NCBI GenBank assembly: GCA_023078685.1
Contig: JALGAS010000001.1
Location: forward strand, 2,542,001-2,606,000
From: Neopestalotiopsis rosae
Lineage: Eukaryota > Ascomycota > Sordariomycetes > Amphisphaeriales > Sporocadaceae
Direction of reading: 5' to 3'
DNA: 64,000 bases
Under the pieces are notes generated by a model. The model was not told the DNA's origin and made no database searches. It saw only the letters and a list, made by a program, of their open reading frames with translations. Of this stretch, positions 22,549-33,133 are shown in pieces (the stretch's first letter is position 1; the number at the start of each line of letters is the position of its first letter). The position numbers and the translations under genes were made by a program.

Positions 22549-22680
22549 GACTGTGAAGAGGAGGACTGTGAAGAGGAGGACTGTGAAGAGGAGGACTGTG
22601 AAGAGGAGGACTGTGAAGAGGAGGACTGTGAAGAGGAGGACTGTGAAGAAGATGGCCGTGAAGAAGATGGCCGTGAAGAG
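22549..22680. repeat. 15-bp minisatellite, about 8.8 copies
   Basis: Unit GACTGTGAAGAGGAG starts at 22549. The last three units change to GAAGAT ends and GGCCGTGAAG starts, as expected when variants accumulate at an array edge. Each unit is five codons, so all frames stay open. Confidence 0.95.
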
Positions 22681-23159
22681 TAAGACCTAGTGCAGGTTCC
22701 ACAACACAATAAGCTTCATTCAAGAGGATTCAAAGACCTTTTTTTTTTTTTTTTTTTCCTTTTCCCCCTGTTCGTTCCCTAAGGTCCCAGAGCTGGCTCT
22801 TCGCCCCTGCTATCACTCTCGTTTCTCTCCAATTGTCCTGGATGAAAGGTGACCTCTTCGTGTGTGTTGGGGAACTGGCCGGCGATGGCTGCATTGTTTG
22901 AGTAATGGATATTCGGCGGGGGGTTTTTCAGGAAGAGCATAGTTGGTACTTAAGCGACAGCTCCATCCATGCTAAAACGCTCTGAGATTGCATCTTCAAG
23001 GGTGGTATCCAAAACCGAAGTTGTGCCACATCGGAGTTGCTTATGCCGTCAGCTGAGCTTGTGGATGAGGATGATGACAACCTAATATTTGCAATTGTCA
23101 CCAGCGACTTCTCGCTCTTGACGATGTTCCAAGGTTGGCGAGATGGACCTCACCGTGCA
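22681..23159. other. Intergenic stretch with a poly-T run
   Basis: A run of 19 T at 22739-22757 is followed by a pyrimidine-rich stretch. No gene seen. Confidence 0.5.
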
Positions 23160-24107
23160 CTAGATGATAGCATAACACAAGCAGTAAACACGATTCAAAG
23201 TGTAAATTAGATGTTTCGGAGGAACTCTGACTCCTGCCACAGATTCGCCTCTAATCTCATCAAACAGTTGAAGTTTCCAGTCATCATCTAGCAAGCCATC
23301 GAGCTCCGTAACGCGGACATCAATCGCCTCGATAGATTCCTCCATTGTTTCTTGCCGTTGCTGTATCATTCCTCGGCTCTCCTCACATTCTTCTTGTCGA
23401 CGTTCGAGCTCGTCCTGGCGCTCCGCCAAATTGTCTAGAAAAATCGAGTGATTGTCCTTGTCGTAAAGCTTGTTCGCTGATCCTGTCAAACTCTGCGTCT
23501 CTGATTGTTGTTTAAAAAAGCGTGCTTCCAACTCTTCGTTCTTCACTATCAAGCCTTGTATATCTAGTTGCTGTTGTGACAGTCGTGCCTCTAATTGTTC
23601 ATTTTTCGCCATCAAAGCCCCGATAATACGCTCGAGATTGTCCATCCGGCTATAGTCATGGCCATAATGGAAATGAAATCCAAGCGTGTCCATGGGGCTT
23701 TCAGTAATGCCGTTTTTCGACTCCCCGCACGATTCTGGACTGACATCACAGGCTGCGAAGGACTGTGGGCCTAGTCTTTTTGGCGGTCGTGAGTCGGCAC
23801 TTTCATCGCTCGAGCGATGTCGTTTGCTCAGGGCTTGGACAGGTGAGGCAACATTATTTTCTGCTTGACCATTTGTTAGCATACAAAGACGATAGGGTAG
23901 TTTTGGGTAAATACCTTGCGGATAAGTTGGCAATGTGTGAGATTCTGCATGAGGTCGGTGATAGTAATTTAGTGGGCTATCGACAGGTGTTCGCGATCGG
24001 GCCTCGGCCTCTGCTGATCTGTCTTTTGCCTGCGTGATATTTGGCTTGTTTGTCCCACTTGTAACATGTTGAGTGGTGATTGCACAAACGCAGTTCGAAA
24101 TGGGCAT
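23160..24107 (-). CDS. Coiled-coil protein, unknown function
   Basis: The frame is open from 24239 to 23160; a start at 24107 (MPISNC) is one option. A better model may splice out 23926-23877 (GTATTT donor, TGCTAAC branch, TCAAG acceptor), joining PTYPQ to AENNVASPVQ. The central part has KRHRSSDESADSRPPKRL, a possible nuclear signal. A long coiled coil begins at MDNLERIIGALMAKNE and contains an internal duplication: KNEQLEARLSQQQ and KNEELEARFFKQQ. A second heptad stretch follows (LAERQDELERRQEECEESRG, IQQRQETMEESIEAIDVRV). No enzymatic motif is present. It is probably an oligomerising or scaffold protein; the function is unknown to me. Confidence 0.5.
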   Translation of the reverse strand: MPISNCVCAITTQHVTSGTNKPNITQAKDRSAEAEARSRTPVDSPLNYYHRPHAESHTLPTYPQGIYPKLPYRLCMLTNGQAENNVASPVQALSKRHRSSDESADSRPPKRLGPQSFAACDVSPESCGESKNGITESPMDTLGFHFHYGHDYSRMDNLERIIGALMAKNEQLEARLSQQQLDIQGLIVKNEELEARFFKQQSETQSLTGSANKLYDKDNHSIFLDNLAERQDELERRQEECEESRGMIQQRQETMEESIEAIDVRVTELDGLLDDDWKLQLFDEIRGESVAGVRVPPKHLIYTLNRVYCLCYAII

Positions 24108-24361
24108 TCTATCCTTGCTGGCATTTCCTAGCAAGATAACGCGATATGTAAATGATAGTAAAAGCATTGGGGAGTTGATTAGTAGGAAAGGCACTTCCGG
24201 CATAGACGGAAGTTGACAAAATACATACCAGTAGCGCAAGTGGACGACACAACATCAAGTTTGTAAGCCTCGCCAGCAATGACAGTGACATCTGGTGTGT
24301 CAACCGGGAACTGTATCTTGTTTTCGCAGTCATCATGTGCGTAGCGATTCAGTTCAACTAA

Positions 24362-24715
24362 CATATTCGCAGATACTGAGTGAGCCCAACGCTGGCCATG
24401 GCATTTTCTGAGACCTCAAGCACTTGCTCCAATACAAGTGCTTTCTACTTGGAGGATTTCGCAAAGCGACTACCCACCAACGAATGCAACTCGGTTGTTT
24501 CACAGCGACAAAAAACTCAGTGTCGAGAATAAGAGTCTAAGATGGCAGGTCGATGGATTAACCAACAGCTGGACCTCGATAAGTATGCTGCTATCAAACA
24601 TTAGTAGCGGGGCTAGCTATCTAAATAGAATATTGGATAAGGGAGAGCTCGGTAGGGATCACGAGCGAAAGAAGTAGGTAGCTAATTGTGCTCCATTTTA
24701 AACTGGTTGATTGAT
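24362..24715 (+). repeat. 350-bp duplicated segment, copy 1 (broken ORF)
   Basis: Roughly 90 percent identical to 35225-35575. It carries the same small reading frame, but here the frame shifts at about 24507 (QRQK against QHQEE in the other copy), so only halves remain readable (SETSSTCSN..., then ISMLLSNISSGASYLN). Confidence 0.85.
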
Positions 24716-25070
24716 CGTTATTCATGTATTTTTTTGCTTCATCGAATCGGAAGTTGATGCTAGGGGGTGAGTCGATTTACTTTGTTAAAATTATTACATC
24801 ATTCAGTTATCCCGAGTTTTTGTTTCCGTCGAAATATTTTGTTCGAATATAAAGACATCACCAAGAACCATCGATAATTGAAGGTACAAGTACTGCTGTG
24901 ATACCACAGACGACGAGTGTCATAATTTGCGCATGCTGACGTAAAAAAGAAAGATGCCCACAGGTGGCAAGTCTATTCCGTGTGGCTATTGACTAATTAT
25001 ATTCCCCCAGGGCGGTTCTCAATTGTCGAAGGCACAAGTTGTCTGAATTGCCCATATCTTCTCATGAGTT
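24716..25070. other. AT-rich intergenic stretch
   Basis: It separates the duplicated segment from the 3' end of the Zn2Cys6 gene. Nothing recognised. Confidence 0.4.
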
Positions 25071-26040
25071 TCATGTATCCCAGCCGTAACCTGAACATAA
25101 CGCAGGATCATCAAATCCGAGCATGATGTCGGAGTTGGAATAAGACATAATGTGTGTTTGAGGCGTATCATACCCCCATTTGGCAAGGCCTTGACTGAGC
25201 ATCATGCCTGCCATGTCCATATCCATTTGCTGTATGGATTGTGAACATCCATTCATGGAGGTTAGCGATCCCATATCCTGTATTGGGTAGAATGTCTGGT
25301 TTGACGGTTGATCCGAGAGCAGTGCAATAGGATCTAATTTGTTGGATAGCGCATTCGTATCGAGATCGCTGCAAGAGTGGAGGCTCTGGGGCGACCGAGG
25401 TTGGAAATTTTGGTTCGCCATTATCGCTTTCCGGGAGTGTTGCTCAGAGGCCGGAAGGCCAAGCTCAGACGAGCTGACGCATTCTCTCCGATCACATATT
25501 GACTCGGTTTCGGTCTTGATAGTTGTAGACAGGATTTTATGGTTCATTTGCTGATGCAGCTCTATCTCAGCAGCCAATTTCGAAAGACCAGCCTCGTCCT
25601 CGGGAAAGATAGTGTGAGGAGGTAAGTCAATATCTTCGGCGGGGCGAATCGATCCGAGTAAAGTGACAATATCGTGGATAACAGGCTGGCCACCATCATT
25701 GAGCTCGGGCTCGGCCAGATCCCATTGTTCACCTTTGCGGACCATGGCGTATAACTTTCGTACGGTGGCGATCAAAGCAAGCTGCGTGTTTTCCAATACC
25801 TCGCCATAGCTGTAGCTGAGTTAGTATCGAAACACGCCGGTACCTTGTTGCGGGATTATGCACAACTCACCCTGGAGGTAACTGCTTATACTCTTTCTTC
25901 TCTCTTCTACCCACCGTACATACGGACCCGTCGTCCTTGCACCACTTGCAGGGAAACTTTCCGTCACACTTGTTCTTCTTTTTCCTGCACCTTTGGCAAG
26001 CTCTCAACACCCTTTTATGCACCCTTTTTTGGCTGTTCAT
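25071..26040 (-). CDS. Compact Zn2Cys6 transcription factor, two exons
   Basis: Exons 26040-25871 and 25815-25071 are joined across a 55-bp intron (GTGAGT donor, CTAAC branch, ACTCAG acceptor) and give 304 residues. The N-terminus reads RACQRCRKKKNKCDGKFPCK then WCKDDGSVC, a complete six-cysteine zinc cluster at about residues 14-42. The splice joins LPPG to YSYGEVLENTQLALIATVRK, the usual helix after the cluster in short fungal regulators. The C-terminal half is polar with a Met/Gln-rich stretch (QQMDMDMAGMMLSQG) and ends GFDDPALCSGYGWDT, acidic and aromatic like an activation domain. There is no fungal-specific middle domain. No lesion is seen. The target is unknown; no adjacent biosynthetic gene is present. 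Confidence 0.85.
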
Positions 26041-27688
26041 GTTGAAGCCGTGAGGGCGAGACCGGTGTATGATGCTGTACCGACGAATGAGAGCACTGGG
26101 TAGCCCGTTTTGAGTTTCGGTCTACGGGCTTGACTGATTTCAAGCTCGACGCTGTATTCCTCTTTGCAACAGTCGACTCTGTCGTGGTATTGCTGCTCCA
26201 AGGGAGGTGTGAGTGGTGATCTGATTAACAATGGGAAAAGTAAGAAAGTGTGTAGCGAGCTGTGCAGTCGTTGGCGAGAACTGTTAGTTCTAGCGACGGG
26301 GACGGGTCAACAGAAAAGATTCTTAGATTTCTACGCTTGTATCTTTCCCATAAGATATATGCGTGTCTCGTTCAGCATGCTTTATAAGATCCCATAACAG
26401 ACATACAAACATTAGTGGTGCTCCTTCCAGCCTACGAATGGCATTGACACGTTGAAGCCAACATTCAGCACATGAGGCAGTGCTAATTCGAAAGCATGGC
26501 CGGCGTAGCTATTCCAGACCAATAGAGTGGCTATACCTACAGAGTATTGAACAGGCTATGGAATGCGGGAATGGAGTGTAGGGAACTCCTGTGAATGTGC
26601 TGCCTGACATGCATTGGACAAGGATTACGTAGTACAGTCACAGCCCCAGTTGCTTGTTGCTTTCGAACATCCATGTAGTCATGTTCATGCATCCTTGAAG
26701 AAGAACAAACATGTGTTGGTGATCATGGAGGGTAGACACTCTGGAGCCAGCATCAGGAGGAAAGCGGGGAATGAAAGACGAAGACTGTTGGTCGTCCAAA
26801 TTGAAGGTGAATGTAGCTGGAATAATGTATCCATATACACTTTATCAATGTTAGATTAAGAATTCACCCATTCTTCATTGCTTATCAACAAGTGTGAACA
26901 ATCAAGTTCTGGACTTCTTTCTCTCTGTCATGCGCAATCAGATACTTGTCCGTACCATTCAGCATAGTGCCGACAGCTACGTGCTACTGCACAGTACGTC
27001 GATGCGTCTTGTCAATCTGACTCGGTTGTTCAGTTATTCGACTTGCCCATGCCATGTTTGCTTGGCGGGTGGATGCCCGTAGACCGAAGATATTGTGGGT
27101 CTTAACTCCGGCTTCCGGACATAGTACGTAGTACATAGTCCGTAGACTACGGTGCCTGTTCTTTAGACCAGGCAATAGTGGCTGCAGCATTTAATGGTGT
27201 ATCGTGGTATCTGTCCAACCGCCACGATTGTCCCCGAAACTATAATTGAGCAACAAATAACCCACTTGAATGAGGAAGTGGGTCTTATATCCTCTGCCCG
27301 TTGTGTACCGAGCTTAAAGACTATAGACTTGGAGGTCTACACCCGGAGCGCCGGAGCTAAGACCCACAATTCACCGGGATTTAGGTCCACAACTTAAGTT
27401 CTTCAGTTACAGGCGAGGTCCACTTGACAGGTACCATAGTGCATCCTTCTCGCAGTGGGCAGCTACAAATTTGCAAAGATTGCCATAGCTTGCATAATTG
27501 AGAGAGCAACTCGTGAGCTGTGAAGCTCCCGTACGTTTCACAAATATACAGACTCTACCTCTGCGACCGTTGTAAGTAGTCGAATGCTGTGCGACTTGTT
27601 GGGCGAAACTTATATGATCAAACATCTAGGAAGCAATCTTCGCTGTCACATTTCCTGCCAAAGTCAGACTGGAGCTGTCTTTTCGCTT
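26041..27688. other. Repeat-bearing intergenic stretch
   Basis: It holds a possible ankyrin scrap (VVVLLLQG near 26184), the second copy of the 1177-1215 segment (26505-26548) and the minus-oriented partner of 29888-29990 (about 27060-27183). Near 27259-27290 a short inverted pair (AACCCACTT...AAGTGGGTCTT) could form a hairpin. No gene recognised. Confidence 0.45.
27060..27183 (-). repeat. Inverted partner of 29888-29990
   Basis: On the minus strand GGCACCGTAG, GCCGGAGTTAAGACCCAC and ATCTTCGG line up with 29888-29990. It reads TTTGCTTGGC-type flanking sequence on one side only. Confidence 0.6.
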
Positions 27689-28273
27689 ATGTCTCGATTG
27701 TTCCGGATGATGTACCGCCAATTCTTATGTATGCCGCTCGAGTTACAGGAACACGTCTGGCGACTTGCCATGCAGAACCCAAGAATGTTATGGCTCGAGG
27801 AAATCCGCCGTAGCCAATATACCTGGCGTGCGTTTCCAGAAGAAACACCTGCAATATTGCAAGTTTGCAACCATTCTAGGGGCTTGGGTATGCGGCATTA
27901 TCACAGACTTTGCCTCAAATCAAACAGCCAATACATTTATATCAACTACGACCAGGATATTATTTTCATACACTTACTGGATATGCAGCTATGCCAGACA
28001 CCCCTTATTGGAATCGATTTCACAGTGGGCCTTGATATATTTCGCATACGACACCTAGCTATGTCAGCTTTCAACTGGCATTTGCTCTTGTTGAGGATCT
28101 CGAATCTCCACGAGTTTGCGATGCTCGAGACGTTTACGCTATTTCTCGGAGAAGGCCCGCACGAATGTCTCAGAATCACACAATCCAATCGATACATTAT
28201 ACTTCCACTGCCCAGCATCAATTCAGAAGAGGCTCATCCGCTTGAGGGCATACGAAGATATATTGCGAAGTAG
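27689..28273 (+). CDS. 2EXR-type (F-box-like) protein
   Basis: The start at 27689 (MSRLFRMMYRQF) was chosen because the domain begins at once. FLCMPLELQEHVWRLAMQNP, ETPAILQVCNHSRGLG and YIYINYDQDIIFI form the block order of the fungal 2EXR domain (an expanded orphan family of unknown function). The product is 194 residues to the stop at 28273. A second frame overlapping the end (28116-28436) continues with AYEDILRSSIVRARQHESW and HGLYLGIWRRVQYAW, compatible with the C-terminus of the family. A small frameshift near 28250 or an unseen intron is therefore possible. No substrate or partner can be deduced. Confidence 0.65.
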   Translation: MSRLFRMMYRQFLCMPLELQEHVWRLAMQNPRMLWLEEIRRSQYTWRAFPEETPAILQVCNHSRGLGMRHYHRLCLKSNSQYIYINYDQDIIFIHLLDMQLCQTPLIGIDFTVGLDIFRIRHLAMSAFNWHLLLLRISNLHEFAMLETFTLFLGEGPHECLRITQSNRYIILPLPSINSEEAHPLEGIRRYIAK

Positions 28274-29330
28274 TATTGTAAGGGCACGTCAACACGAATC
28301 ATGGCAAGTTAGACTTCCCAGCCATAAGTCTGCACACGGGCTCTACTTGGGAATTTGGCGTAGGGTACAATATGCCTGGATACGAACAGAGATGATACAC
28401 GATACAGAATATATGACTAATGCAATCTATAATTGACCGCAATCTTCGAGAAGATTCATATCCTCAAAGAGTCTTCTGATTTTAAACATTTTCTTTGTCG
28501 TAGTTATAGCTGCGTAAACATGGTGAGTTTTGGTGAGATTCGGCAACCGTGCGGAGACTTATGACGGGTTAGTGTATGAAGCAATGTGCTACAGTATCTC
28601 ACATACGCTATCAGCATTCTCGACAAACTCAAGACGGCTTAGTAGGTGGTGCATGTTGCTTCTTCTGTCAACGAAAGTATATATATCCCGATCTTACGCA
28701 TGGGGCCGCTGCAGAGATGTCCAAAATGGTACCAAACGAGACCAATTGCAGGGCGGCAAGGGGGCATCTGTCTGACTAGCTGGCCCTGAGCTACATCCTG
28801 TCGGCGTTTTACCCATTGCAACGGCGAGCCTTTTACGCGTCAATGATGACGGCGACGGTGATTGGTAGAGATTCACGATTGAAGGCGTCGAGGATTTGTG
28901 ATCCAGTGGTAATACCACACGCCGTGTCTGTCTTGCTTGTCTCACCAGGTAGAGTCTCAGGGAGCCTTCTTATCGCGTGGGTAAAGTTGACCGGCAAAGA
29001 ATTCATTCGATACTGATATACACCGACTGCTATCGATCAGAGCTGACCGTTTCGAGTGCATGAACGAAGCAAATAAAAAAGAGGAAAGAAAAAAAAAAGA
29101 CGGAATCTCCAAATCAATCGTTGTCACACACTATAACAGACTAGAAACTACCTTGAAGAAGCCCGGAATCCAGAGCAACGATGGACAAAGTACCGTACAT
29201 TTTACCTCCCTTCAAAGCAACTACGATATGACGGCAGGGATATTTCGAACACAAAGTGGGACACTTGCGGCTCTAACCTGGCAAGGTAACCCTCGATCAG
29301 CTGGGGAGGGATACACTCCACGTGACAATA

Positions 29331-29386
29331 CGAACATTGTCCTGGCCGAATATGGATGTCAATCAGACTGACATCTAAAATCGGCA
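29331..29386. repeat. Dispersed palindrome with left long arm (P6)
   Basis: ACGAACATTGTCCTGGCCGA is the long arm, then TGGATGTCAATC and GACTGACATCTAAAATCGGC as the short arm. The orientation is opposite to P1 and P4 and the same as P3. Confidence 0.85.
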
Positions 29387-29887
29387 TACCTCTAATCAGC
29401 CCGTGACGTTCCTGTGTGCCAAGAGACAAAGAACGGAGAGGCTTGGAACATGACCTAACGGAACGCGATATTGCCTACCACAAACGTGTCCAAATGCATT
29501 TCCTGGGCCAATCAGATTCTAGAATTATATCACCGGTACCTTTCAATTCCATCCTTGAACGCGTCAACGGATGGGCCTTCCGATTGGTCAACTGGGAACG
29601 CCTCAGTTGAGTTGACAAATGTTCTTATGAGATGGTAGAGGCATCTTCGAGACAGTTGTACGTACAGAATGTTGAAGGCATGGTTTTCAGGTAGCTCTTC
29701 ATGTATATGGACAATGGGGCATAGGTTCCGAGGGTAGCAATGGAAATACTTGTCGTGGCGCAGAACAACACTGATGGTCCTGAAAGGAAACCAGGATCTG
29801 TTAGTAATGTGGTCATAAATTTTACACTTACCAGATGGATCGCCGGTGTCGTTATATCTAATATGGTCATACAACCCTTGAAGTCTC

Positions 29888-29990
29888 AGTTGTTGTCGCC
29901 ACTTTTGCCTGGCTCAAAGGGACAGGCACCGTAGACTTCACGAACTGTGTTCAGAAAGCCGGGGCTAAGGCCCACTGTATCTTCGGCCTG
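29888..29990 (+). repeat. Partner of the 27.1 kb inverted segment
   Basis: GCCACTTTTGCCTGG, GGCACCGTAGACT, AGCCGGGGCTAAGGCCCAC and ATCTTCGGCCTGC match the minus strand of 27060-27183. Confidence 0.6.
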
Positions 29991-30124
29991 CAGGGGACTG
30001 ATCCTGAACAACGATAATGGTCAAAATTACTATCATTATCACGCTACGCATTATCAGCTATCGTCTCATGTATTTGCCAACCAGAATTCTCGATTCGAGA
30101 GCACACCTCGAAGCTAAACCAAAC

Positions 30125-30147
30125 TGGGATGTCAGTCTGACTGACAT
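30125..30147. repeat. Dispersed palindrome core (P7)
   Basis: GGATGTCAGTC, T, GACTGACATCC, an exact core without a clear long arm. It lies 154 bp upstream of the coiled-coil gene at 30301. Confidence 0.85.
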
Positions 30148-30300
30148 CCGGATTGGGCGCACCAAAGTTGCCTAAGACTGTGGTGCACGGTAATTGCCCC
30201 CTGTAGTCTTCCGGGCGCTTCAGGTACGCCCGGCTTCTATGGCGACCGTGGCGGAGCTTGCATAGCTGCCCAGCCTCATCAAGCCCAGTGAGAGATCGAG

Positions 30301-31011
30301 ATGTCCACACAGCGCGTCGGGAAAGAAATCACTGACGATATCATGAATACTACTGAAGATCTCATCAACCAATTCAGTGCACATCATGAAGCTTGGAGGG
30401 ATATGCAGGCCAGGGACGCCGCAGCGCTCTTGGCCTCCGTCAGTCATACAATCACGACACTCAAATATTGTATCTCTGGTGTCGCCGAGAGCCTTAGGAA
30501 GGAGATATCAGTCATTTCAAAGGATACCAAAATGACTTTACAGATTCTGGAGGCTATGAGGGAACAGACTCTTACGTTCAACAGTTACTTCAACGCTTCT
30601 AGCCAAGACTTGGAAACTTCGGTGAGAAATGCAGTCCAAGAAGAGTCAAAGAAGATGAACATTGCCCTCGACGCCAACTTGAAGTCCACAAAACATGACA
30701 TGCTGGAAGCGATAGGCTTCATCAGAGCTCAAAAAGAGGAAGTTCCCGCCCTTGGTGACGACGGCTACCTTATCATGCACTGCGCAGCCCCTCCCAGCTG
30801 GGACCCTAAGGCTTATGAGGCAGAGCTGATGGGCGCGGCATACTTCTATATTGAGCTGTTGGGACATCCAGTCGATGGCTTCGGCGCTGATGAGGACACA
30901 CTAGACAAGACGTGCGAGAAGTTTGCTGACTTGCCCCCAGATCATATCGTATCAGCTTTGAAACAGGTCCATATACGTAGACATGGTTTTCCTTTCAAGA
31001 CGCAAATCTAA
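30301..31011 (+). CDS. Helical/coiled-coil protein, unknown
   Basis: An uninterrupted 236-codon frame. Residues 1-150 are almost entirely helical with repeated ITDDIMNTTEDLINQF, VAESLRKEISVISKDTK and ETSVRNAVQEESKKMNI type heptads. After a short hinge (EEVPALGDDGYLIMH) the last 80 residues form a different, mixed segment (WDPKAYEAELMGAAYFYIEL, PPDHIVSALKQVHIR). I do not recognise a family. The codon pattern and length support a real gene. It could be a helical fusion partner or an effector-like protein, but nothing in the neighbourhood helps. The palindrome P7 lies in its probable promoter region. Confidence 0.55.
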   Translation: MSTQRVGKEITDDIMNTTEDLINQFSAHHEAWRDMQARDAAALLASVSHTITTLKYCISGVAESLRKEISVISKDTKMTLQILEAMREQTLTFNSYFNASSQDLETSVRNAVQEESKKMNIALDANLKSTKHDMLEAIGFIRAQKEEVPALGDDGYLIMHCAAPPSWDPKAYEAELMGAAYFYIELLGHPVDGFGADEDTLDKTCEKFADLPPDHIVSALKQVHIRRHGFPFKTQI

Positions 31012-31290
31012 TGAGGGGTATTTTCATGCCGTTTCTACAGCGAGTATCCAATCAAGCTTGATAATTGATCATATAGATTGAAAGCCGACAGAGATGTGGA
31101 GTGCCTTGGCATGAGAATTTTCCCTTCATGATATAACAACTTCTCAGCAGTTAGTCCAATTGCAACAAGGTATAACTGTATAGCATTGAGAATATGTCTT
31201 CACAAGTATAACTAGTAGTTGTTCGTCGGGTCGTATACATCGCATGAGGTGTCTTTCATATTTCGATAACGTAGCCGAACGAGCTGTTAT

Positions 31291-32862
31291 TTACATCCCT
31301 GCTCGTTTCTCCGAATCTTGCTTTCTCCATTGTTTCTTGACCGCGTCTGGCGTCCTCCTTAGAGCAATACCAATGCGATGGTCTGTCCATCCTCTAGCCT
31401 TGTATTCCCGAAGCTTAGTTTCATCCTCAGCAAGCCATGGGCGTTTTTGTGATAGACGCTTCCGTCGACGCTGCTTCGAAATAGTGCGTGAAGAAGCCGA
31501 CACTTCTTTGTTTGCGTGGGAATCCAAGTCGTTCCAGTCAAAGTCCAATAGCTCGTTGTACTCGACACTGCCTGTGAGACCGGATGAAACATCCGTATCG
31601 GGGCTCAGTAGGCCCATACTGGAGGCTGCCTTGTTTATGAAAGTTCGCAAGTTCAAAAAAGCATCTATCGAGAAGGTGACGGTAACATGAGTCGGCAGAG
31701 CTCGATTACTTTGGTTTGTTGGATTGCGCTGGACATATGGGATAGCGTTGTCGATGGAAGAATGACCATCCCCGGAGCTTCCGTTCTCTTCGTGTATCGC
31801 GTCGTCTGTCATTTCGATGTCTTGTTCGTCGCCAGGATGTTCGTCATCCACACGACCACCACCCAGGCTGTCTTCTTCAACATCCTCTTCAAAAACAGAA
31901 GAGTCCGTGCCAAGATCCGGTTCACTAGAGTCTGTTGTTGTAGAGCGCTGATGTCCATGTCCAAGCTCACCTCTGGCCTGCTGCAGTGAATCTTCCAAGG
32001 CATCCCTTTCGTTTTCCGTTAGCTCATCATCGAAGTTGCTGTCCACCAAGCGATCATTGTCGTCCTCAACTTCAGACAGTGTGTCCAAAACGTCTGTGGC
32101 TTCGTTCGTGCCAAGACCAGGGAGGTCTCCATTTACGCTGCAAGCATCCTCATCGATGACATCCTCACCAGCCCTTTTGCCAATCTTGTGGCATTCGCGA
32201 TCCTCTTCATTTTGAGCCGCAGGCCCGCCTCCATCATAGCCAATATAGTGACTCGAGTCATCCGATCCATCGGCGCTCATCTGGGTATCAGAGTGGTAAT
32301 CCCCAACAGATGATTTCTCAATCTCTGCGATGAAATCTCCGCAAAGCATGATCTCATGGCCAATGGGGTGGAAAAGGCAACATGGTTTGCAAAGTTGCGG
32401 TGTGAACAAGCAGGTTCTACACTCGTATCGGGTAGCAGAGAGCTTCTCATAACAATAAAGGCAATAGTGAACAGTCTCGGAGTACTCGTTTCGAGCGAAC
32501 CCCGTCCCTGATGGGTTGGTGGTAGTATGACTGCCTCTCGTTGCTTGCCTCCTGGAAGTCCCGAGACTAGACGTGGAGGCTTGGACCTCTGTTGGTGTTG
32601 TCAATAGCCCTGTTGGGTGATGCCTGCTGCGCCCATGCAACCAAGTCGCTTGACGCGAAGCAATTTGTGCTTCGCCAGCTAAAGTGCCTCCATCTTCATC
32701 ATTTCGGGGTTGAGAATGCGACGAAGAGCCTGCCAAGCTTTGGCGACACTTGGCGGTGGCTCTTTTGTTATGGTGTTGCCGTCGCAGGTGGTCCGCGTAG
32801 GTGGCAATATTGAAAGTTCGATTGTCAGCAAACATTTCAATAATTCCGGATGTGGTGCAGCT
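31291..32862 (-). CDS. Cys-rich module plus C-terminal Myb/SANT-like protein
   Basis: The long frame begins at 32835 (MFADNRTF) or, if spliced from upstream, at an exon edge near 32862 (CTAAC branch, CACAG acceptor). The N-terminus CTTSGIIEMF...DHLRRQHH looks like the end of a C2H2 finger. A module YCLYCYEKLSATRYECRTC, CKPCCLFHPIGHE resembles a ZZ-type zinc finger. A long acidic Ser/Asp/Glu region follows (VEDDNDRLVDSNFDDELTEN). The C-terminus PWLAEDETKLREYKARGWTD and AVKKQWRKQ is a single Myb/SANT-like DNA-binding domain. It is a probable nuclear regulator. A paralog with the same order of modules lies at 43986-45792. There is no internal lesion; the 5' end is uncertain. Confidence 0.65.
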   Translation of the reverse strand, partial: SCTTSGIIEMFADNRTFNIATYADHLRRQHHNKRATAKCRQSLAGSSSHSQPRNDEDGGTLAGEAQIASRQATWLHGRSRHHPTGLLTTPTEVQASTSSLGTSRRQATRGSHTTTNPSGTGFARNEYSETVHYCLYCYEKLSATRYECRTCLFTPQLCKPCCLFHPIGHEIMLCGDFIAEIEKSSVGDYHSDTQMSADGSDDSSHYIGYDGGGPAAQNEEDRECHKIGKRAGEDVIDEDACSVNGDLPGLGTNEATDVLDTLSEVEDDNDRLVDSNFDDELTENERDALEDSLQQARGELGHGHQRSTTTDSSEPDLGTDSSVFEEDVEEDSLGGGRVDDEHPGDEQDIEMTDDAIHEENGSSGDGHSSIDNAIPYVQRNPTNQSNRALPTHVTVTFSIDAFLNLRTFINKAASSMGLLSPDTDVSSGLTGSVEYNELLDFDWNDLDSHANKEVSASSRTISKQRRRKRLSQKRPWLAEDETKLREYKARGWTDHRIGIALRRTPDAVKKQWRKQDSEKRAGM

Positions 32863-33133
32863 GTGATTGAGTTGTAGTTAGTTAACAGTCATGGTGATCG
32901 CGACTAGGAGTTTACAGTAAAAGGACAGAACACAAATATGCATGTTTTATCCCTTGGACCTTACCGTCTGGGCCAAAAAGAGTGCGGGGTGGAAGATACA
33001 TCGACCAGACTATAGGTACATCGAATAACGGGAAGAGGTGGCGCAGTTGCTCCCAAGCGTCCGGGAAGGTATGTCGCATGCTTCCAAAAGTGGAAGTGTT
33101 GTTGCAAGGAGGAAAACGTAAGGATATACTTAC

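Larger units (their letters stand above)
28274..30124. other. Intergenic stretch with repeat copies
   Basis: Contains palindrome copy P6 (about 29331-29386) and the plus-oriented partner (29888-29990) of the 27.1 kb segment. A minus-strand frame at about 28935-28843 (TACGITTGSQILDAFNRESL) is protein-like but short and unrecognised. A purine run lies at 29065-29101. Confidence 0.45.

Noticed and set aside
22517..22723. Pro/His/Leu repeat protein on the minus strand
   Set aside because: It is an alternate frame of the 15-bp minisatellite.
1261..30147. Palindromes as CRISPR-like repeats or as Helitron 3' ends
   Set aside because: Copies are tens of bases to 20 kb apart with no regular spacers, and no CTRR terminus follows the hairpin consistently.
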